Positions 7,201 through 11,084 of a DNA stretch of 11,084 nucleotides are shown piece after piece; positions within the stretch are counted from its first letter, which is position 1, and each line of letters begins with the position of its first letter. The position numbers and the translations under genes were made by a program. Below the pieces are notes generated by a model. The model worked only from the letters and a program-made list of their open reading frames with translations. It was not told the origin of the DNA and did no database searches. The stretch is from Polyrhizophydium stewartii (taxonomy: Eukaryota > Chytridiomycota > Chytridiomycetes > Rhizophydiales), in NCBI GenBank assembly GCA_027604665.1, contig JADGIZ010000618.1, positions 1-11,084 on the forward strand. Direction: 5' to 3'.

Positions 7201-10005
7201 GGGTTCTGGGTTGCTCGGCCTTGGATGCGATACGACTTGCGGATGCGTGGCGGAGTGACAGACCCAGATTCGTCGACGTCTCCGTCGCTGTGCTTGTCTT
7301 CAAGAGCCCCGCCATCGGTTTTTGCCATCGGCACCGGCGAGTAACGAGGCTTTTTGACGGTCACCACTGCACGACCCACGGCAGACGGGCCGTGGCCGAG
7401 ATTGCCCAATGCGCCAGGCGAGCCAGTGGCAGAAGCAAATGAGCTACCGGCCTCGCTAGACGAAACGCCACGGCGCGGAGTTGCTGCGTCGAGGCCTGGC
7501 CTGATCTGCTGGGAGTGAGACTGCGCAGCCCTAGACGGCGTCTTGAGTGTCTCGAGCAAGGCACCTTTCCCTCCGGCCGGAGTCGGAGTTACTCGAGAAT
7601 CCGAAGGAGCAGCGCCTGAAGCGAGATCGTCCTCGGGATCCGAGTCAATGCCGACTGTCGTTCGGAGGATGCCCGTTGTCAACCGCGACGATGCTGGCAC
7701 AATCTTGTCTTGCGGCGTCACGGGGCATGATTCAAGGGCCTGCGCGGGGATCGGCGTGCCATGCGGCCTCGCTCGCTCTCCACGTAGAGCAGAGCCTGCC
7801 AGAAGCGGTTGCGAGTCGGGTACAAAGCCCGGGGTGGTTGATGGCTGTCCGGCCGCACGAGATCGGTTGGCGGTCGGCGTGGGTGCGGTGGCTGGCGCGT
7901 GGCTCGAGCGGCCCGACGGCGTTGAATCGCTTTGCAGCGGCGAAGTGGTTGGTGCGCCTGCGTTGGTGTGCTCGGTTTCAAGGTAGCCATCCGCGGCAGC
8001 CTGCCCGTGGTGTTCCGAGTCATGTGATCTGGGCGAGAATGAGGCGTGCAGGCTGATGAGCACGCTGTTCGAGGACTCTTCGCTCGATGTTGCGATCATG
8101 ATGGGAGCCTGAGCGCGTTGCGGTTCAGGGCGGTAGACCGAGGGATGCGCGTACGAGTCGGCCGAGGATCTGTGCCCACCGGGCACCGATTCGGTTGGCG
8201 ACATGTTGGACGGTTCGTTCGAGGCTGGGTTGGAGGCAGCACGGGAAGCTGAGCGCGTGTCTGCGCTCGAGTCGTAAGGCGAGAAGGCCTGCGACTGCTC
8301 ATGCGGAAGCCGGCGTAGCCGCGCAATGTCGTCGTCGCCGTCGTCAATGTGCGGGAGGTTGGAGTTGAGCGAGTATAGCGGCTGGGTGTCGGGGACCTCT
8401 GGCGACGGCGCAACGGCAGACGAAGGCGTGAAGGCACTGCGCGGTCGGCCCTCGGGCGTTCCTGCCGCGGGACGGACGGGTCAGCCGAGAGTCGTTTGTG
8501 TGCCACAAAAGACGCCGTGGGCAGTACACACCTTGCGTGCCTCTCAGGCGTGCCTCTCTTGCTATGGCACCTTGGGCCGCCATGGCGGCAGTTGATGATG
8601 CTCCGCCCAGGTCGCCTACTTGAGCGGGGCGCTTGAATGTTTCGGTCGGCGCCAGCAGCTTCCCAACCCCGACCTGGCCGGCATGAGGTTGGCCGAATTT
8701 CGGCGGCCCTTGCGCTTGCTTGAGGCCCCGCGACGCAAGGTTCGGCGCATTCCCCGCGAGAAGCCCTTGGGCAGGCGCAGAGAAGACGCCCGTCGGAGCA
8801 GTGGGCTGGTGGGGCTGGCTCGAGTGCGGCGGCGGCATCTGCCGATGCGTCGCGTCCAGATCCATCATCTGCGAGTCGACCAGGGGAGCCGACACGCCCA
8901 TCTCTTCGGCGCCAAGCATAGGAGTGGGATTCCAGGCAGCTTGCGCGGCAGAAACAGCAGCAGCAGTCGTGGACATGGCCGACGTCGCCAAAGTGTCGGA
9001 TGTGGGGCCTCCGGTTGAGCCCGTGACCGTGTCCGCCAGGCCCGCCTGGCCGTCATCGCCGGATCTGCCGTCTTCATCATGGGCCAGAAGCTCCGCCGGC
9101 AGCGATCCGGACGAATCCAAAACAGTCAAGGGCAGCTCAGCGGTCTCGAGCGGGCGACTCCGCAGCGCTAGCAGGTCTTCCGGGTCGGGTAACTGCGGCG
9201 AGCCATCAAAGTTGTCGAGGGGTAGCGTGGGCAGGTTGCCCCACTCGAGCGTGGCCGTGGGCTGAGTGTCGTCGTTGGGGAGGCTCAGATCCAGAGGTGC
9301 CGAGCTCTCGTCGTTGCGCTGGCGCTTGTGCGGCGTAGCCGCAATGTCGCCTGCGATTGGGTGAGAGGCCTGGTCTGCAGGCGGGCGGGTCTGGACGAGC
9401 TGGGGCGAGTTGCCTGGAGTTGAGTCGGACCGAGGGCCGCTGCCAGCGAAACGACCACCATGGCCGCGGGCTTCGCGGCTCTGGCTGGCTCGTGCGGCGA
9501 CGATGTGCACAGAAGCAGCGTCGGGCAGCGGCCGCTGCGGCTGCGCGCGCGGCGTGCGCTGCTGTGGCGTGCGCTGGATGACCGGGTGTCGGCGGCCCGA
9601 GGACTGGGCGTTGTCGGGCGTTGGCGTGAACAGCGCGGGGCTCGACACAGCGTTGTCGCCGTCGTCATCAAGCGCGCTGTTCGCCGATGGTGAAGCCTGC
9701 GCCGGCGGCGAGGCGGCCGCCGGCGCGGCGGGTGACTGCGGCCCTTGCTGGACAAGCGTGGCCGCAGGCGGGGTCTGCGCACGGGCCGGCGGCGGCGCTG
9801 GGGTTGCGGCTGAGCGGCCACGTCGCGGCGCCGGAGGCTGCTGGGAGAAGTGTGGCCTGAGCAGCTGCGGCGCAGCTGCGGCGGAGGCGGTCGTGGGGGC
9901 CGGAAGAGCCAGCGGCTGCTGGGGCAGCTGGGGTAGCGGCTGATATGTGGGAGGCTGCACGGGCCTTATGGGCAGCAGGCGCTTGCTTTTAGAAGACGGC
10001 GCCAT
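4285..10005 (-). CDS. Crb2/Rad9/53BP1-like DNA-damage checkpoint mediator with GATA-like finger, Tudor and tandem BRCT
   Basis: Exons on the minus strand: 10005-8532, 8461-5885, 5804-4900, 4826-4709, 4634-4444, 4362-4285; all phases join, giving about 1780 residues. Residues 1-1050 are low-complexity and disorder-like, with many TP sites (TPHKR at 224) and SQ/TQ sites. A CX2CX18CX2C GATA-like finger spans 1056-1081 with TTTWR. A Tudor-like region starts near GDRVWAL (1317), continues across an intron and includes a second GDKCLVM strand. BRCT1 runs from IFKGFTFVV (about 1494) to GIPIVSSMWIRACL (Trp about 1645). BRCT2 runs from VFEGLRIYV to TFEWVSQCII (Trp about 1756), and the protein ends HPKYVEWDD. 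Family members read histone marks and bind checkpoint kinases at breaks. I chose ATG 10005 because the earlier in-frame ATG at 10218 overlaps the GID4 stop. Another nuclear BRCT protein is possible, but the Tudor-BRCT-BRCT order fits this family best. The exact orthologue is uncertain. Confidence 0.85.
4363..4443 (-). other. Intron in checkpoint gene (last), 81 nt
   Basis: Donor TTCGAG|GTGAGT at 4443, branch CTGAC, acceptor GCGGCAG ending at 4363, phase 0. Splicing yields TFE|WVSQCII, placing the signature BRCT tryptophan correctly. The intron is 3n and stop-free, so retention would insert 27 residues inside BRCT2. Confidence 0.9.
4635..4708 (-). other. Intron in checkpoint gene, 74 nt
   Basis: Donor TATG|GTCAGT at 4708, branch GCTGAC, acceptor GAACCCAG ending at 4635, phase 1. 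It joins FEGLRIY to VQTKDDVKRADLEEIL at the first strand and helix of BRCT2. A nearer acceptor ending at 4681 would run into TGA after seven codons. Confidence 0.85.
4827..4899 (-). other. Intron in checkpoint gene between BRCT domains, 73 nt
   Basis: Donor GCAGAG|GTACGC at 4899, branch GCTGAC, acceptor GCTGCAG ending at 4827, phase 0. It joins WIRACLAE to KTLLDYNAF, the inter-BRCT linker that corresponds to the 53BP1 linker. The length is not a multiple of three, so the frame change independently supports splicing. Confidence 0.87.
5451..5532 (-). repeat. Imperfect CAG/CAC-type trinucleotide tract (Gln/His-rich)
   Basis: The plus strand shows clustered GCT/GTT/GGT triplets. On the coding strand they encode HQHHHQQQQQQ and LQQQ stretches between the Tudor region and BRCT1 of the checkpoint protein. 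The codons are mixed CAG/CAA/CAC, so the tract is interrupted and probably moderately stable. Confidence 0.75.
5805..5884 (-). other. Intron in checkpoint gene inside the Tudor region, 80 nt
   Basis: Donor GACG|GTGGGT at 5884, branch-like CTGAT or GTCAAC, acceptor CGGTCAG ending at 5805, phase 1. It joins VIMLKD to ELPQISPAAHLRLF. Without splicing the frame stops at 5841. The donor is not the strongest possible, but it is the nearby GT I found whose phase fits the downstream frame. Confidence 0.75.
6693..6770 (-). other. GATA-like zinc finger coding segment (CX2CX18CX2C)
   Basis: The four Cys codons encode CVDC ... CNKC with 18 residues between the pairs; the first Cys codon is 6770-6768 and the last is 6695-6693. 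TTTWR matches the GATA TPLWR position and MVCNKC matches LCNAC. A basic stretch, HRRRN, follows. This lies mid-exon in the checkpoint gene (residues 1056-1081), with no frame break on either side. Confidence 0.85.
8462..8531 (-). other. First intron in checkpoint gene, 70 nt
   Basis: Donor CAAG|GTGTGT at 8531, branch GCTGAC, acceptor CGGCAG ending at 8462, phase 1. It joins REARLRGTQ to GTPEGRPRSAF. The downstream frame stays open, coding-like and rich in Ser/Pro/Thr-Pro well before the first in-frame ATG at 8204, confirming that 8204 is not a start. Confidence 0.87.
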
Positions 10006-10214
10006 GGGCTTCACGGCGAGCGGACAAGTTGGCAAGCGGCGGAAAGTGATTGTGGTCTTACATGGATGTTTATGCGATGGGCGGCGGAGGCAGCAAAGGA
10101 AGCAACGGCAACGGCCGCCGCCAGGGGTGGCAGCAACAGGGAAAGGGGGTGGTTGATGATGGACAGTCTCGGAGGGGATGGGGATGTGGTGCACGAGCCG
10201 CAGCTTTGGCGGGA
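10006..10214 (-). promoter_or_regulatory. 209-nt intergenic region between GID4 stop and checkpoint-gene start
   Basis: This interval must hold the GID4 3' UTR and the promoter and 5' leader of the checkpoint gene. The minus strand is pyrimidine-rich. The only upstream ATG between the two coding regions is the one at 10061-10063. GTAAGA follows that ATG's first two bases, so a short leader intron ending near 10009 is conceivable but weak. I see no clear TATA or AATAAA. Confidence 0.5.
10058..10063 (-). promoter_or_regulatory. Start-stop upstream ORF (ATG TAA) before checkpoint gene
   Basis: On the minus strand ATG (10063-10061) is followed immediately by TAA (10060-10058), 52 nt ahead of the chosen start ATG at 10005. 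In other eukaryotes, start-stop elements in leaders can hold ribosomes and lower downstream translation. It matters only if transcription starts upstream of 10063, which the sequence alone cannot show. Confidence 0.4.
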
Positions 10215-10975
10215 TCATCTGAAAGTGAATGCTGGGCGAGGACGTGCGGATGAGAGCGAGTCAGCGGCGGATGCGGCGCATCGGTCAGCGGTGCGGCCGG
10301 CAGGTGCCGACAATGCGCCGGCCGGCGGCACGCACATGAAAACGAGCGGTCGGGGATGTGCTGCAGCTGCAGGTGCTGGAACCACTCCGAGTTCTGGTGC
10401 TGCTGCGAAGGTGAGTCAAACTGCCCAGCGTGCAAGTGCAGCGCAGGGCGTTGCGCCACTTACAAAGTAGAGGCCGGTGATGGTGTTGGTTGATTTTTGG
10501 AAGCAGATGTAGTAGAAGCCTGCAAAAGAGGCTCCCGTGATGGACTTGATCCGGTGGTCGGGGACAAGAAAGTGCTCCTTCCACCGCATGTAGATGTGGT
10601 CGTCGTCGTTGAAGTCGTGGCGAAAGCCGTCGTCGTTGAAGGTCTTTTCAAACTGCTTGAAGGACGGGAACTTGGTCTGCGCCGGCGATACGGGCGAGCA
10701 GGTTTGTCGGGCAAGCACGCATCGGTGTTGTCGGCCCAGGCCGCCGCCGTCAGGTGTCAGTCGCCTGCCCCTCCAGCGCGAGCAAGCCGCTTTCCGGCGA
10801 GACGCACCCAGTGCTGGCGGTCGATGGCCTCCTCGGCGTCCCACTTGCGTGTGAGGAACGAGTGGTGCGGGCCGATGATCTCGGCCTCGAAGAAGGTGCA
10901 GAGGTCTGGCCAGTCCTCGGTCAGGCCCTTGATGCGGAGATATCCGCACAAGAACGACTTGCACAGATCGACGTG
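10215..10975 (-). CDS. GID4: GID4/Vid24-type substrate receptor of the GID/CTLH E3 ligase, 5' partial
   Basis: Family role: the receptor subunit of the cytosolic GID/CTLH ubiquitin ligase, binding Pro/N-degrons such as those of gluconeogenic enzymes. Exons seen on the minus strand: 10975-10808, 10676-10464, 10402 (or 10399)-10336, 10231-10215. Matches in order: [93 protein letters not shown], and the terminal SFTFR, comparable to YEFR at the end of human GID4. The degron-pocket residues Glu of WKE, Ser of GAS and the first Tyr of GFYY (human E237, S253, Y258 as remembered) are kept. The N-terminal part of the beta-barrel lies outside the window. The TGA stop (10217-10215) sits 209 nt before the next gene's ATG. 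Identification is very secure; only the 5' boundary is open. Confidence 0.94.
10232..10335 (-). other. Last intron of GID4, 104 nt
   Basis: Donor TTCAT|GTGCGT at 10335, two CTGAC branch candidates, acceptor CTCGCCCAG ending at 10232, phase 1. It joins PDRSFS to SFTFR-stop. Reading through instead gives a long Cys/His/Pro-rich tail with no family resemblance. Confidence 0.87.
10403..10463 (-). other. GID4 intron with tandem CAGCAG acceptor, 61 or 64 nt
   Basis: Donor TACTTT|GTAAGT at 10463, branch TTGAC, acceptor CTTCGCAG ending at 10403, or the next CAG ending at 10400; phase 0 either way. Using 10400 gives GLYF|HQNSEW, the same length as the human GYYYHRSSEW. Using 10403 adds one Gln. Confidence 0.8.
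10677..10807 (-). other. GID4 intron, 131 nt
   Basis: Donor CACTGG|GTGCGT at 10807, branch CTGAC, acceptor CCGGCGCAG ending at 10677, phase 0. It joins DRQHW to TKFPSFKQF, equal in length and pattern to human RKHWGKFLAFYQY. The length is not a multiple of three, so the frame shifts across it. Confidence 0.92.
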
Positions 10976-11084
10976 CTGCAGCGGCGGCAGACGTGCAGTA
11001 GCCGAGCACATCGCCGAGGGATAGCGTTCCGCAGTCGCCGGGGCCAGACCGGTCGATTGAGCCGGGGCGGGCACGGGGCGGGGC
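10976..11084 (-). other. Probable GID4 intron running off the right edge
   Basis: On the minus strand there is no AG dinucleotide from the window edge down to CCGCTGCAG ending at 10976, and the in-frame peptide upstream of QHVD (SATARLPP) does not resemble the conserved strand there. This suggests an intron with its acceptor at 10976. Alternatively, LQ before HVD is coding, since the family has LQHVD. No donor can be identified inside the window. Confidence 0.5.

Noticed and set aside
5841..8204. Treating the GATA-finger region as a separate 787-residue gene starting at ATG 8204
   Set aside because: The frame is coding-like upstream of 8204 to a clean acceptor at 8462, and downstream it ends inside a Tudor region that continues only after splicing to the BRCT exon. 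One gene explains both ends.
9262..9310. PLDLS-like CtBP-binding motif in the checkpoint protein
   Set aside because: The motif is short, in a disordered region, and easily arises by chance. I know of no CtBP-type partner to support it in fungi.
10006..10218. ATG at 10218 as the checkpoint-gene start (71 more residues)
   Set aside because: It overlaps the GID4 stop codon, the added peptide is Cys/His/Pro-rich intergenic-like sequence, and the ATG at 10005 begins typical low-complexity coding sequence.
1..11084. Mobile elements, CRISPR, tRNA/rRNA genes, bacterial defence-type operons
   Set aside because: No terminal repeats, regular spacer arrays, RNA gene signatures or bacterial gene organisation were seen on either strand. 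The window is fully explained by three intron-bearing nuclear genes.

Overview
The window looks like a compact, GC-rich nuclear genome segment, most probably fungal. The genes have short GT-AG introns (57-141 nt), most with a CTRAC branch point, and encode eukaryotic proteins rich in Ala, Pro, Ser, Gln and Asp runs. The lineage cannot be fixed from the sequence. The spliceosomal helicase looks close to the animal/fission-yeast type. The checkpoint protein has the Crb2/53BP1 Tudor-BRCT-BRCT layout.

Three multi-exon genes lie head to tail, all on the minus strand; in transcription order they run from the right edge to the left. (1) 10215-10975 holds the 3' exons of a GID4/Vid24-type substrate receptor of the GID/CTLH ubiquitin ligase; its 5' exons lie beyond the right edge. 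(2) 4285-10005 is a six-exon gene for a protein of about 1780 residues: a long disordered N-terminal part with many TP and SQ/TQ sites, a GATA-like zinc finger, a Tudor region and tandem C-terminal BRCT domains. I read it as a DNA-damage checkpoint mediator of the Crb2/Rad9/53BP1 family. (3) 194-4234 is a complete Prp5/DDX46 DEAD-box RNA helicase (U2 snRNP/branch-site step of splicing), with an RS-rich N terminus, DPLD motif, full helicase core and C-terminal KH-like domain.

Spacing is tight: 209 nt separate genes 1 and 2, and only 50 nt separate the stop of gene 2 from the ATG of gene 3. The genes serve unrelated processes (protein degradation, DNA damage signalling, splicing), so their adjacency probably reflects compaction rather than a pathway cluster. 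I see no mobile element, RNA gene, CRISPR array or bacterial-style operon. The many long open frames on the plus strand are GC-driven shadows.

The most notable points are the GATA-like finger inside a Crb2/53BP1-type protein, an intron that splits the Walker A motif of a splicing helicase, a 17-nt terminal coding exon in GID4, and near-absent intergenic space with upstream AUGs. Exon models were built by hand from splice signals and remembered family sequences; no alignment or transcript data were available.
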